Translations under genes and position numbers: made by a program
In this document: in pieces, positions 33,884 through 44,896 of the stretch
Layout: every line of letters starts with the position of its first letter
How positions within the stretch are numbered: the first letter of the stretch is position 1
The notes under the pieces: generated by a model
Seen by the model: only the letters and a program-made list of their open reading frames with translations
What the model was told of the DNA's origin: nothing
Databases searched by the model: none
Source of the DNA: Maratus speciosus
Lineage: Eukaryota > Arthropoda > Arachnida > Araneae > Salticidae
DNA: 64,000 nucleotides
Direction: 5' to 3'
Assembly (NCBI GenBank): GCA_963932465.1
Contig: OZ010796.1
Location: 74,341,974 to 74,405,973 of the forward strand

Positions 33884-35596
33884 AGTCCGCGAGCCAGCAA
33901 CAGATTTTGATGACCAAGTTCCTCTCGGCCGATAATTTGTAAAATGCTTCGGAGAGATGTATCATGATGCTATGTGAACTTCAGCTGTGGTTCCGTGGGT
34001 GGGTTGAGCAGCGGTAGCTTCCCAAACACGTGAAAAAAAAAAAAAAAAAAAACTAGTCATTTCCTCCCGGTTGAAAATTTTGTCAAATTATAGCTAACCC
34101 AATATCTTGAAGAAAAAAAAAAGTCAGCTGATTACAAATTGGTGGGTAATGCGTCAGCTGGTCACATGAACATGAAAAAAATATACAGGTTGCAAAGGAA
34201 AGTCCCTTTAACCTGAAAATACTTGCGAACGGAGAGAGCTACAGCTATGGAAGTGATGTAACGGTATAGTAAAGTGACTACGCCCGACCTAATGCAAACG
34301 AAAACAGCGCCCCCTAGGGGCGAAATTTGGAAGATAGCTATTAAAAATCGTAAACAAAAAGAGATAGAGATAAATTTTCAATTAGAAAGTTTTAGAGCAT
34401 CAATTAATTAGTACGAAACGACATTTGGTTCACACGGATAAGATAAATCGTCTCCTGTATACCCAAAAATGTCCGAAATCGATGAGCGAGATTCTACTTT
34501 GCCTATTCACATTCCGTAAATGTAGCAGTGCACAATTTCAGATTGTGACGTTGTACTGTGCTATAATGTCTGTAAAAATTTAATTTCCAATGAATTTAAA
34601 ATTTTAGATTAACTCTTTCACGGTCAGAAGAATTCTGTTCGTAAACTGATGAAATAATTTACTGACAGCAGAATATTCAAACGAATTTCTTACAAAATAA
34701 AACCACGCAAATTTTAACTTTCACTACAAAAGCAAAAATTGTTTTAAATATTCTTGCTGCCATTTGTCAGTTTTGGAATTAAAATGGAGGATTTCCATCT
34801 ACGTCACAATCTGAAATTGTTCACTGCTACATTTACGGAATGTGAATATGCAAAGTAGAATCGTCGCTCTTTTTATCACTGTGCGAGTTTGTCTTTTTTT
34901 TTGTGTGTGATGTTATAAAAATGTATTGAGATAAGTACGTATTTATAGCATAAGTTGGGCGTATTTCTTCATACTTCTGACTATTTCATTCAAACGTTTA
35001 CACAAAATGGAGTGCATCGATTTCGGACATTTTTGGGTATACAGGCGACGATTTATCTTATCCGTGTGAACCAAATGTCGTTTCGTACTAATTGATGCTC
35101 TAAAACTTTCTAATTAGAAATTTTGCTTTATTTCTTTTCGTTTACGATTTTCAGTAGCTATCTTCCGAATTTCGCCACTAGGGGGCGCTGCCGTCGTTTG
35201 CATTAAATCGGGCGTAGTCACTTTACTATACCGTTACCTCACTTCCATAGCTGTAGCTCTCTCCGTTCGCAAGTATTTTTAGGTTAAAGGGACTTTCCTT
35301 TGCAACCTGTATATTTTTTTCATGTTCATGTGACCAGCCTCCGACCCACCACTTTATAATCAGCTGACTTTTTTTTTCTTGAAGATATTGGGTTAGCTAT
35401 AATTTGACAAATTTTCAACCGGGAGGAAATGACTAAATTTTTTTTTGTTACGTGTTTGGGAGGCTACCGCTGCTCAACCCACCCACGGGAACTGCAGCTG
35501 AAGTTCACATAGCTTCATGATACAACCCTCTGAAGCATTTTACAAATTATCGGCCGAGAGGAAATAACTGACAAATTTGCACCTGGCTCGGGGACT
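33884..35596. repeat. 1.7-kb foldback / inverted duplication
   Basis: The arms 33884-34551 and 34802-35596 are inverted copies with moderate divergence. Anchors are CTCTCGGCCGATAATTTGTA, GGGTTGAGCAGCGGTAGC, CAACCGGGAGGAAATGACTA, TTGCAAAGGAAAGTCCCTTT, TTCACACGGATAAGATAAAT and their complements. The right arm has about 130 extra bp (34870-35010). The 250-bp centre starts like the TTAA family A MITE (34612-34788). Within the arms, CAGGTTGCAAAGGAAAGTCC and its partner sit next to TA (34184-34185 and 35310-35311), so a mariner-type MITE could form the inner 34186-35309 part. Confidence 0.8.
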
Positions 35597-36865
35597 ACAA
35601 TCCCGCACGTTATTTCAAACTCTTCCCCTCGAAAAAACTTCATTACTATTGGAGTTTCGCTGGTTGCTTTTTTTTAAACGAACATAGAATTAAAGAAATC
35701 TAGGATTGGGTGTGTGTGTGTGGGGGGGGGGGGGGGACTGCATTTGGCAACGTACCCCCGACCAAGCTACGACCACTTCCGTCTCGAAACAAACGAATCC
35801 TGAATTATCGCGATTTTTTTTTTCCGAGCCAAATTAAATTTTCAGCTTTCTTATGAGAACTGATTTGGCATTCTTTCAATTTGAATTTAATCACGGCAAT
35901 TGCAAAAATTACCAGAGAGTTTTTTATGTTTCAAAAAAAAGTCAAAAACTCGCCTCAAAGTGCAAAAAACCCCGTTATAAATCGCATTAAAAATTCGGAA
36001 AAGATTAAAGGACAGCAGGGAACGAAATTAACTAATTGGGTAAAATATTTAAACCGGATTTCTTTTAGGAACGCGAAAAAAAAACCCCTAAAAATAACAT
36101 TAAAAAATTGTTACAAATTGAAAAATCGCTCTAAGAATCTCGAAAAAATTTTATTGAAAAGAAGACAAAGTTTACTGGATAAAATATATAAATCAAATTC
36201 TTTTTTACTAATTTGAAAAAATTCGCATAAAAAATTAATTGAAAAATTCCAGAAATTGTCTTCGATATGCATGACTTCAGGCAAACAGGTACTTTCCTGT
36301 CAAATCTTGCGGCTGTGAGGACTGCATTGTTTTTTCAGAGTTCAGCGCTCGCGCGTATACACACACACGAAGACAGACAAGCACATATCTTTATTATTAC
36401 AGCCGCATCATGATAATATAATTTTTATCATCTTGAAAAATTTAGTGTATTACTTTAGCTAATATATTGGACACATTCTGAGGTAAAAACATAAATTATT
36501 AATGAATATTGTAATTATTTTTATAATATTATAATAATTATTTATATGCACTTTCCTCCAAAATTTCTTGGTTCTCCCCCGGTGATCCCTAAGAAGTCAT
36601 AGAGTCACATTCTGAAAAACTTTCGTGGGTATGTACTTGTGTACAGCATGTATTATCTGAGATTTATCATCTGGCAAAATTTCATCTACAAGACTTTGAC
36701 ATAGATAATGCTAGGTTTACGTCTTATGCAATGCCCCTGTGCCTATAACAGTTTCCAGCAAGATTAAAGGCGTTTTTTAATCTTTGTAAGAAGTTAGGGT
36801 GCCAAAAAGTTTTACACTTTTGACCTCACTTAGTCACTGTCTTATTTCACTTCTGCAAGGAGATT

Positions 36866-36911
<46 letters not shown>

Positions 36912-37406
36912 ATTAGATTTAGTTTTGATTTTTTGAACCCCTTCTCACACCCCCTCACGCAAACAAAAATCGCGTTTGAGCCCTTTTTAAAAGAAATAAC
37001 ACACAATTATGAATTCTAAGAGGAAAACCTGTCTAAAACGGAAATTCGGCCGGTTTCATAGGGTTCCGTTTTAGCAGGTTTTACTATATAAGATATTGTT
37101 TGTATCCAACATATTCTGGTTAAAAAGTCTGGGCACCCCCCCCCCCCCGTTCAAAAGGCTGGTTACGCCTATGAATGATTAAAATACATTTAACATTTAG
37201 AGTTCAAAATTTTAAATATCTATAAACTGTACACTACTGGCACGATTGACTTCCAGTTTGCTACCCTAAGTTGAAATTTAACGAGAAAACTAAATAATGT
37301 CAAAATAAGGTGCTCGTATTGAAAATTTCAGAGTTTGAAATTTGAAACAATTTCAGTATGAAGAAGACCCCTAAGCATTTTTTAAGTATATATACATATA
37401 TATATA
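35597..37406. other. No gene; microsatellite and small inverted repeats
   Basis: A frame at 35881-36216 is Lys/Asn-rich, matches no family I know and is probably chance. 37028-37085 holds an inverted pair (CTGTCTAAAACGGAAATTCG / GGTTCCGTTTTAGCAGGTTT) like the one at 8912-8965, perhaps a very short pogo-type derivative. A poly-G run is at about 35729-35740 and a poly-C run at 37137-37149. Confidence 0.4.
36868..36907. repeat. (AT)n microsatellite
   Basis: Uninterrupted alternating A and T for about 38 bases. Confidence 0.9.
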
Positions 37407-37578
37407 GTCAAACCTCGTTAACACGAACACGCTTAACGCGAATTACTTTTAGTACGAACTGTTTCCGATTGCCCCGTCCTGTTGTACATGATGTATTTAA
37501 GTTCGGATATCACGAACTACTTTTAACACGACTAAAAAAAGTTTGACTTTGAGTGTTCGCATTAACGAGGTTCAACTG
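37407..37578. mobile_element. pogo-like MITE (CAACCTCGTTAA ends)
   Basis: The left end GTCAAACCTCGTTAACACGA and the right end GTGTTCGCATTAACGAGGTT CAACTG are inverted relatives. TA repeats surround the insertion, so the exact TA target cannot be picked. The sequence pattern is typical of pogo/Tigger MITEs. The left terminus has lost one base relative to the right. Confidence 0.65.
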
Positions 37579-38149
37579 TATATATATATATACAACATAC
37601 ATTGAAGAAAGACATATTTGCCTGTTTAAAAAAAAAAAACTGCCTATTCCTTTTTTTTTATTGTACAATGGGGTGATTAAAATGTATATCTTTCTTTCTT
37701 TCTTTCTTTTGTTCGACTGCACTTTAATATCTTCAGATTTACTTGATAGTGTAACATTTATTTATGAAATTTGTCACCATATGAAAATAGATAGCACTTA
37801 GTTAACGCATATAGTTATTTACAAAGAAAAAGTATCAGAAAAGAAAAAAAAATTCCCTCAGAAAGATTACAGAATGAGTCCCTTTTATTAGAGAAGCATA
37901 CGTAGTACTAACACATTAGCTGAATTGGCGCATATTTCTTGAACATGTGCGTGCCCATAAGTGTACCTGATACATAAATTAAAAAACCCAATTCCACTCC
38001 ATCCAGGCAACAAAATGGATGCTTATATGGATCATCCCGAGGCAAATCCACTATTTCAAAGAAAGGATTAGTTTTTCTCCCGATGCGAGGTGGGGGAGAA
38101 TGATTAATGGTTTTCTTATTGTTTGATTTGAACCGGGCCCCTTGGGCCG
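37579..38149. other. No recognisable feature
   Basis: Contains an (AT)n tract at 37577-37591 and a (TTTC)n tract at 37689-37710. No gene is seen. Confidence 0.45.
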
Positions 38150-39060
38150 GAACCGCGCGAGAGGGAGGGAGGGGGGGGGGGGTAATTTTCAAACTTTTAC
38201 CAAACCTGTCCTTGACATATCATCGGAAAGTCCTTTCACCACTCTTTCATATTATGAAGCTTTCTCCTCCCAGAGTTCAATTCCGGAAGGGGTTCGGGGG
38301 AGGGGGGGGGGAGCGGTGCGGGGGTGACTTTTTTTTTAAATTGTAGAGATTTCTACAATAAATATCATTAAATGAGGTTTTTTAATGGAGCTCTCCGATA
38401 AATATTATTTATTAAATATAAAATTTTAAAAGTGGGGCTGCGTGATTTTCGGGTATATTCTAGGATAAAAGAGGGAACCCACGTGGGAGGGGTAGATTTC
38501 AAACTTTTTTTGGACCAGTCATTTGATCTATCATCGGAAAGTTTTCGGTTATCATCGCAAAGTTACTCTTTCATATTATGAACCTTTCTTCTTCCTTCCT
38601 TAGTTTGGCGCCCCGAGAGAGGCACTTTTCGAACTTTTTTGAAATCGTAGCGTTTTTAAAAATTTTAGATCGGATTTTTTTACGGAGCCCTCCGATAAAT
38701 AATTTTTAATATATGAAAATTTCAAAGAGAAGGATGAGCAGGGTATATTTCGGGGGGGGGGGGGGCACGATAATTGGAATCCTGGGAGTTGGGACTCTTT
38801 TTAATCTTTTGCTGACACCCCTCATGTGATATGTCATTGGAAAGCTCTTTGACTACTATTTCATTTTATATATCGCCCGCGCCCCTCTCCTTACTTTGTC
38901 CCCGAGCGGGGGCACTTTAATAAATTTAGCAGACACCCCTCATGTTCCATATCGTTGGAAAGTCCTGTGACCACTTATTCATATTATGCACTTTCCTTGC
39001 CCCTCCCTCCTACTTTGCTCCCCGCGGGAGTTCGTTTAATGTATTCCAGTCGAAGACTTT
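38150..39060 (-). repeat. 120/300-bp satellite family, opposite orientation
   Basis: Carries, in reverse sense to 23200-24760, blocks such as GATATGTCATTGGAAAGCTC, CATATTATGAAGCTTTCTCC, GAGCTCTCCGATAAATATTA and ACCCCTCATGTGATATGTCA. Poly-G runs lie at 38169-38181, 38299-38312 and 38752-38765. Its orientation makes the 17-kb block partly mirror-symmetric. Confidence 0.7.
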
Positions 39061-39424
39061 ATAAAAATGGGGAAATTAAAGATCCAATCTCAAATGATGT
39101 AGAAAAATCAATAAAAAATTTTGATCCCTTTTATCATCCTTTAGTTCATATTTTTTCCACTAGGGGGTGCTTTTGATTCTTATTTCTTTGGCCATTTTGG
39201 TACTAATTGCCGAAAAATTCTAATTTTTGATACTTAAACTCCCCTTACCGCTTCATAGCTACTCGCGTTTTTTCAGCTTTTTTCAACCAGGGGGCACCCT
39301 TACAAGATTTTTCCAGTCTTATGGCTCCTTTATAGTTTCCCTTTGGTTTGTTGTTTTTTTTATTCCATCTGTTTTCAGTTACCCTATATTTAATAAAATC
39401 TGCCTTATATATATGTAAAAACAA
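39061..39424. other. No recognisable feature
   Basis: AT-rich with T-rich runs. No gene or repeat is identified. Confidence 0.4.
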
Positions 39425-39754
39425 TGATTTCAATAATCGATTCTAGAACATCTCCTTTGTAGATTCTCGAAAGTAATCGATGACTGTATCGATTGTGTAT
39501 TTTACGATAGCGATTTTTTTCGATTAGTAAATTTTCGAGAATCGCCCATCACTAAGCCCTATCACTACTATGAAATTGTCGGCCAGAATAATAGCTAAGT
39601 TTTCCAATAACTGTTTTTAGCTTTTCTCGTTATAATCGATTGTAAAACATCTCGATTGTAGATTCTATGAATTAATCGATGGCTGTATCGATTGTGATTT
39701 TTTACGATGACGATTTTTCTCGATTGTCGAATTCTCGAGAATCGCCCATCACTA
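39425..39754. repeat. Duplicated right terminus of the 17-kb hAT-like block
   Basis: Two direct copies of a terminal segment of about 120 bp. Each carries AATCGAT, ATCTC..TGTAGATTCT, AATCGATG(A/G)CTGTATCGATTG and CGAGAATCGCCCATCACTA. They end at about 39549 and 39754. Only the outer one abuts the AGGAAAGT duplication. Confidence 0.7.
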
Positions 39755-40484
39755 AGGAAAGTAACTAAAAAGGCTCGACAAAGAGGAGGGGATCCATAGA
39801 GGTAAGGACCATCGGCCGCATAAAAAAGTTTGAAAAAAGTCCGCGTCTCATAAAGTAGTCAAAAAGGGCTGCTGGGCGTTGCGCCCTGCCAAACTGGCCT
39901 AGAATCAACATTACAATTGCTAAAGAAAGTAGTATTTCATGGTAGTTTGTTTAATCATTTTTCTCAATTGTTTACCAGCTTTCATGGAAAATCGCCCTTT
40001 TCTTCCTGTAGGAAAGAAAGCAGATTTTCTTATGACTAAACCACATTTAAATGCTAGCGAGTTTAAAGGAGTTATTACATTTTTGAATGCAAATTTTTGA
40101 TTTTTTTAAAAAACGCAATTGTTAAAATGTCTGTTACTTCATAAGTTTTTTAGAAAATGAGGGACTTCGGTGTAAAACATGGTGACACATTTATTTTCGA
40201 ATTTTCATCTACGTTTAACTATTGACTTCCTTTTAAAAAAGTACAAAGTTTATTAATTACTCAATAGATGCCATCCTAATGATTAATGAAAGATAAATTT
40301 TAGATAAGTGGAATAAAATTTTTATTTTAGGAACATTTTTTTTTTCTCCGCGGAATCATTTGTAGCTCCGTCTCCGCTTTTCAGCTCCTTCTAATAGTCG
40401 CTCGACACACCTTCTAACATTGTGAGGTTTGAAAATTGTTCCGGGGGGGGGGGGACTTACGTGGCACTTGTAGCCTTCATATTA
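39755..40484. other. No gene; one-ended repeat fragment
   Basis: 39868-39915 (GGGCGTTGCGCCCTGCCAAA then CTGGCCTAGAATCAACATT) is the complement of the left terminus of the nested element at 43660-43982. Poly-G is at 40443-40454. The rest is unassigned. Confidence 0.45.
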
Positions 40485-41288
40485 CAGTCGTCCCCGTTTA
40501 AACGAATAGTGGCGGTTCCATAAATAATATTCGATTAAGCGGGGGATTTGATTAAACGGGGAATCATAACTGTAATATTTAAGGCGTAATAAAAAGGCAA
40601 AATAACCATCTACGGTATATTTAATGAATAGCATAATAAATCGTTAACAGAATAACATAAACGAAAATAAATACAATCGCTAATATAAAGTAAATATGTA
40701 TTAATTTAATGTCAGTACATACATTTATATGGTTTACATCACACTTAATGCAGCTTGTTTGAATTTGGTCAAAACTTTGCAACTTCTGATTTACGTTACT
40801 TATACTGCATTTAAAAAAATCGTTTAAAGTGGTTTGTTTAGGTGGAATTTTAAAGGAGTAAATATAGAGTTATTTTTCGAATGAGTGCAAAATATGACAA
40901 CTACCATCTCGAGTCTCAAAGTGACGGCACATTTCCATTAAAGAAGTGATGGTGGGGAGATAGAGGTGGGGAAATCATTTGACCTGTCCATTATACACCA
41001 GCTGGCCGAAATCATTGTAGGATGAACTGAAAATTTGTTTTCAGTGTAAACGAAACGAAAATGACAAAAGGTGGAAGGGAAATTCCAGCTGAAACGTGCT
41101 TTCCGCGCCTATTTTCAAACATCGGTCACACAATTGTTATTCGATTAAGCGGGGACATTCGTAAAAGATATTTGGTTTAAGCGAGGAAAAATAATATAGA
41201 ACCAATAGGAATAAATTAGGTTCCGGAGGATTTTATTAGAATAAGCGGGGTATTCGATTATCCGTGACCGGATTAAGTGGAGAGGACT
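40485..41288. mobile_element. pogo/Tigger-like non-autonomous element
   Basis: The left end CAGTCGTCCCCGTTTAAACG and the right end CCGGATTAAGTGGAGAGGACT are inverted relatives, flanked by TA (40483-40484 and 41289-41290). Subterminal motifs ATTCGATTAAGCGGGG recur on both sides (about 40528 and 41139). No transposase motif is seen in the 0.8-kb interior. Confidence 0.6.
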
Positions 41289-41674
41289 TATTCATAAATG
41301 CTTTTAAGAGGTAATAAAATCAAAGTGGAAATTTTGCAGCAATCAACAAAGGTTTAAAGGACAGCCTCACAAGGCATACAGATTTTATCTTTGTACAAAA
41401 ATGAATGTTTTTTTCATTAATTCTGGTCATATTGTTCATATGGGGCGATGTATAAGCTTTATTTTTTAAGATTACTTTATTTTTAAAGGGGGGGGGGGGT
41501 ATGTCATGATACTGGTTTAAAAAATGTCGTTACTTGTTGACATGGAAAAATTATGCACCCCTGGAAACACATCAGGGCATTTTTTCTTGGAAAATGAGTA
41601 TGAACCCAGTTATAGAAATAAGTAAAATTTCCTGTGTTTTAAATTGAGATTTGTTTATAAATTATGTAAATGAA
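41289..41674. other. No recognisable feature
   Basis: AT-rich with poly-G at 41488-41499. Confidence 0.4.
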
Positions 41675-41880
41675 ACTTGAATATTTAATACGTGAATTAT
41701 CACACTGCTAACAAAGCGTAGAACCACCAGAGTGAAAAATGTCCAAGCTGGGAATCGAACCCGGAACCCTTGGAACAGTTCTTCAAGTGCGCTACCATTC
41801 CCGGCTTGGACATTTTTCACTCTGGTGGTTCCACACTTTGTTAGCAGTGTGAAAATTCACGTATTAGATATTCAATAATT
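41675..41880. repeat. Long hairpin with a tRNA-like loop
   Basis: The left arm (41675-41749) and right arm (41803-41880) are inverted copies over about 75 bp with few mismatches, for example CACTGCTAACAAAG, GAACCACCAGAGTGAAAAAT and GTCCAAGC against their complements. The loop between the arms is the tRNA-like sequence given separately, and the arms extend its acceptor stem. No target duplication is evident. Confidence 0.8.
41746..41806 (-). pseudogene. tRNA-like sequence (D-arm shortened)
   Basis: Read on the minus strand it has an acceptor half AGCCGGGA pairing with TCCCAGCT (one mismatch). An A-box-like GGTAGCGCAC follows, then an anticodon-like stem CTTG..CAAG, and a T-arm GGTTCCGGGTTCGATTCCC that contains a canonical RNA polymerase III B box (GGTTCGATTCC). 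At about 61 nt it is shorter than a normal tRNA, mainly through loss of D-arm sequence. A run of T lies about 8-10 nt beyond the 3' end on the transcribed strand. It is probably a tRNA pseudogene or a tRNA-derived module. I could not assign amino acid identity. Confidence 0.55.
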
Positions 41881-42649
41881 TCAAGCGTAATTTCACTGCT
41901 GAAAATTAATTGAAAAAAAATTAAAACAATTATAAATGAAACTTTTTTTACTTAAATATATATGCTTCCCTGTCACGATTCCAATGTTAATTTTTGGTAT
42001 TAGATTTTTCATTTAAATTTTGCAAATCATAACTTTATTAATTTTCATTAATAATTAATGCAAGAATAGGCTTTGTTTTCATGAATTCGGTTTCTGTGTT
42101 GTGTTCATTAGCATGACGTGACCACAAAATTACGTGACTCGGAGAAATAGCGAAAGAACCTTCGTGAATGTAAAAAAGCATAAACAAACACTCGCGCCAC
42201 CATTTTACCCTTACTAAGAAGTGAATGTAATACAGCCAAGTTTCATTACAGGGTGAATTCCTTGGCGAGGTCACTCTGATACTCTGATTAAATGTATTAG
42301 CGCTAAGTCGCCAATTCTAGTTGAAAGGGAAAAGTACTGGTTGGAAGATTTTTTTTTTTCTCCTTTTTGTATTAGAATTGCTTATATTAACAAGATGTGT
42401 ATTTGAAAAAGATAAAAAGCGCAATTTCTGTGGTGAAATGCGAGAAAATAAATATTAGGTAGTATAACACAAGGCGATATCTTAAAGAAATTTTATATAC
42501 AAATAAGAAGGAGGGAAAAAAACACTGGCCCTGATGATGCCACGAAAATAGTGTTCTGCGTAAGAATGATAAATTGCATACCCCCCCCCCCCCCCAAAAA
42601 AAAAAAAAAAAACATTTTACGTTAGCATGCAATGATGAAAAGACCTGTT
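41881..42649. other. No recognisable feature
   Basis: Adjoining poly-C (42579-42595) and poly-A (42596-42612) runs. No gene is seen. Confidence 0.4.
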
Positions 42650-43217
42650 CAGACTTGCCAGATTTCAGCAGGAGACTCCTGATTTTTGCTTGTTTTTCCC
42701 GGCTCTTGATTTTTGATATATTTCTCCTGATTTTCTAACGAATTTTTTTTCTTATTCTTATTTTATATTTAAATATGCTAGAAAAATCTTGGATGTTTAT
42801 TTCTTCTCTATGTTTGATTAGTGCTGTTTGTTGCGACAGACCTTCAGATTAAAAAAAAAAATATATATATATATGATGCCTCTTTAAAACTTTGACTCTT
42901 ATTATGACAAATTTTCAATTTTCCTTCTTAAATGTAAAAATTTGGTACCATTAATTTTATTTTCTATAATGAATAAATTGTAACTTTATGTTGCAAACTG
43001 TAAAGTCGTCTTTTTTTATGGAATCATCATGTATCATTTTATTTTTATTAATTTCTTTTATTAAGAATTATCACTCGTAACATTTATAATTATTCAGAGA
43101 GAAGATTTGTATGAAAACAAAATTCATTCATGTTATTTATAATGAATTTTAAATTGTTTTAAAACTTTTTATGTCATTTCCTTTAATTAAACGAATTTCG
43201 ATGCCCTTAATTAAAAG

Positions 43218-44730
43218 TAGGGATGCAACGGATGTCAATTTGGCCGGATGCCGGATATTCGACTGTAATTTAAGCCGGATGTCCGGCTATCCGGCCGCAG
43301 TATGTTTACTTTTCTACACCTTCCTCCCAAATCAGATTAAACATTTTTTTAAAGTTATTACTTTTAGTTAAACAATTAAAAACTTATTATTTCAATTTCT
43401 TATTTAATAGAAAACATAAATATTAAATTTTTAATAATAATTAAATTCATTATCATTAGTTATTTAATTAGTACTATTTTAATTAAATAGTAATAAATAA
43501 TAATATTTAAATAACAAAAAAAATTGTAAATCATGTAGGGTAGATGTAACAGTAATAAATACCCTTCAATGTTTTTGATTTATAAAAAAAATAATCAATA
43601 AAAATTTAGCTTTTATCATTTTTTTCCTAACTCTCCCTTGCATGTTTTATAACCTGTGTTAGTGTTGACTCTAAGCCGCTTTAGCAGGGCGCAACGTCCG
43701 GCGGCCCTTTTTATTTCTATTTTGCGCCCGGCTTCCTTTTTAACAATTCCTATGCGCCCCGTGGTAATTCAGTTGATCCTGGGAAAAATCGCAAATTCTT
43801 GGGACTCTAAACAAACCAGTTGAAAATATTATTTGTGAACAAGGTACAAGTGTCCTTTTTTTAAAAAGTGCCCTTTTTTAGAACAGTGTTCCCTTTTTGA
43901 AAAGATGTACCCTTTTTTAGAATAGTGTCCCCTTTTTGAAAAATTTCCGCCCGGCGACCCTTTTTTTCTAGAGTCAACACTATAGTGTTATTGTTCACAC
44001 TTTTAATCAAACCAATCAGAAAGCACAAGCAGAAGATGTTTTGAATTCCACTGTTATTTAGGGAAAATCTTAATGAACATGCTAAGAGACATTTAATAAA
44101 TTTATATATGTATTATTTTCTTGCAAAATTTGCATGTTTTTGTTTTGATAGTAGTAATAGAAACATTGAATTTTATATACTAATTTGGTTACTTACAAAA
44201 TTTCATTTATTTTTAAGGTTTTAAGAGCCGTGTTCATTACTGGAATGCTTAATTAGTCGATTTCCAGTAATGGACACCCTCATGTAGACATTGTTAAAAA
44301 TGCAATTTCAGTAACGTTCATTGTGCATAAAATCTTTTGATTTAACTAAATACTTAATTAATCAAATTTAATTTTTAAATTGCATTTACCAGAATGTAAT
44401 AACATTTTTTTTTTTAAATAGCTGCTTTCTATGAAGGGGCCCTAAATAGGCTCCAAATTTTGCATGAATCGATCCTTGATAGCTGTTAAAAAAAATGTTA
44501 TCGAAGCAAAAGACGTTTGAAATAAATATTCTTAAAAATTAAATTTAGTTTAAAAATAATAATAAAATCCTTTTTTAAATATTATTCGTTATTCATTTAT
44601 TAAAACCACGTTTTTCATCATTGGGAATATTTACTTCAAGCCGGATGTTCGGCCGGATAATTATAATATCCGGCATGTTGGCCGGATAGGCCGGATACCG
44701 GATGTTCGCCGGATATCCGTTGCATCACTA
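43218..44730. mobile_element. hAT non-autonomous element, middle of three nested
   Basis: The ends TAGGGATGCAACGGATGTC and GATATCCGTTGCATCACTA are inverted. Many GCCGGAT/ATCCGGC subterminal repeats lie within 100 bp of each end. A perfect octamer ATTAAAAG flanks it (43210-43217 and 44731-44738). Ends of the TAGGGATGCAACGGATA type belong to the hAT superfamily. No transposase was seen. It carries a further insertion at 43660-43982. Confidence 0.85.
43660..43982. mobile_element. Innermost nested element (TAGTGTTGACTCTA ends)
   Basis: TAGTGTTGACTCTA at the left is the perfect inverse of TAGAGTCAACACTA at the right. GC-rich subterminal motifs (GGGCGCAACGTCCGGC, CGCCCGGC) and several repeats of CCCTTTTT..GAA(A/C)AGTG lie between. 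No clear target duplication is seen. A fragment of the left end lies inverted at 39868-39915. Confidence 0.65.
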
Positions 44731-44896
44731 ATTAAAAGCATTTTTAGTTTATTAAGTATATATAGCTGCAATATTATTTCAAATTATTTTTTTATGTTCA
44801 CATTTAAAAATGAAAAAATTCATTGAAGAGTCTTCTGATTTTTGCCCTTTGGAACTTAGCAACTCTGCCTGTTGTTGTATTTTTAATATTCATTGC

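Larger units (their letters stand above)
22722..39754. mobile_element. 17-kb block with hAT-like ends and 8-bp target duplication
   Basis: The left end is TAGTGATGGGCGATAACGAG. The right end is CTCGAGAATCGCCCATCACTA, an inverted complement over TAGTGATGGGCGAT with further TCTCGATT-rich similarity inside. Immediately outside are identical octamers AGGAAAGT (22714-22721 and 39755-39762). This is the signature of one hAT-type insertion event. Inside lie a 120-bp array (+ sense left, - sense right), a 47-bp minisatellite, two TIR-bounded satellite elements plus an inverted copy, a third minisatellite, a 1.7-kb foldback and a pogo-like MITE. I recognise no transposase. Either the whole block moved as one giant non-autonomous element, or a smaller element grew by later insertion and amplification. 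Confidence 0.6.
42650..44867. mobile_element. hAT-like MITE, outermost of three nested elements
   Basis: The left end CAGACTTGCCAGATTTCAGC (then AGGAGACTCCTGATTTTTG) mirrors the right end GAGTCTTCTGATTTTTGCCC with TTAGCAACTCTG. The hexamer CCTGTT lies on both sides (42644-42649 and 44868-44873). Without the nested hAT element and its duplication the element is about 0.7 kb, AT-rich and non-coding. The six-base duplication is shorter than the usual eight for hAT, so superfamily assignment is tentative. Confidence 0.6.

Noticed and set aside
35881..36216. 111-codon Lys/Asn-rich open frame
   Set aside because: Composition follows an A-rich strand. No motif or exon signals.
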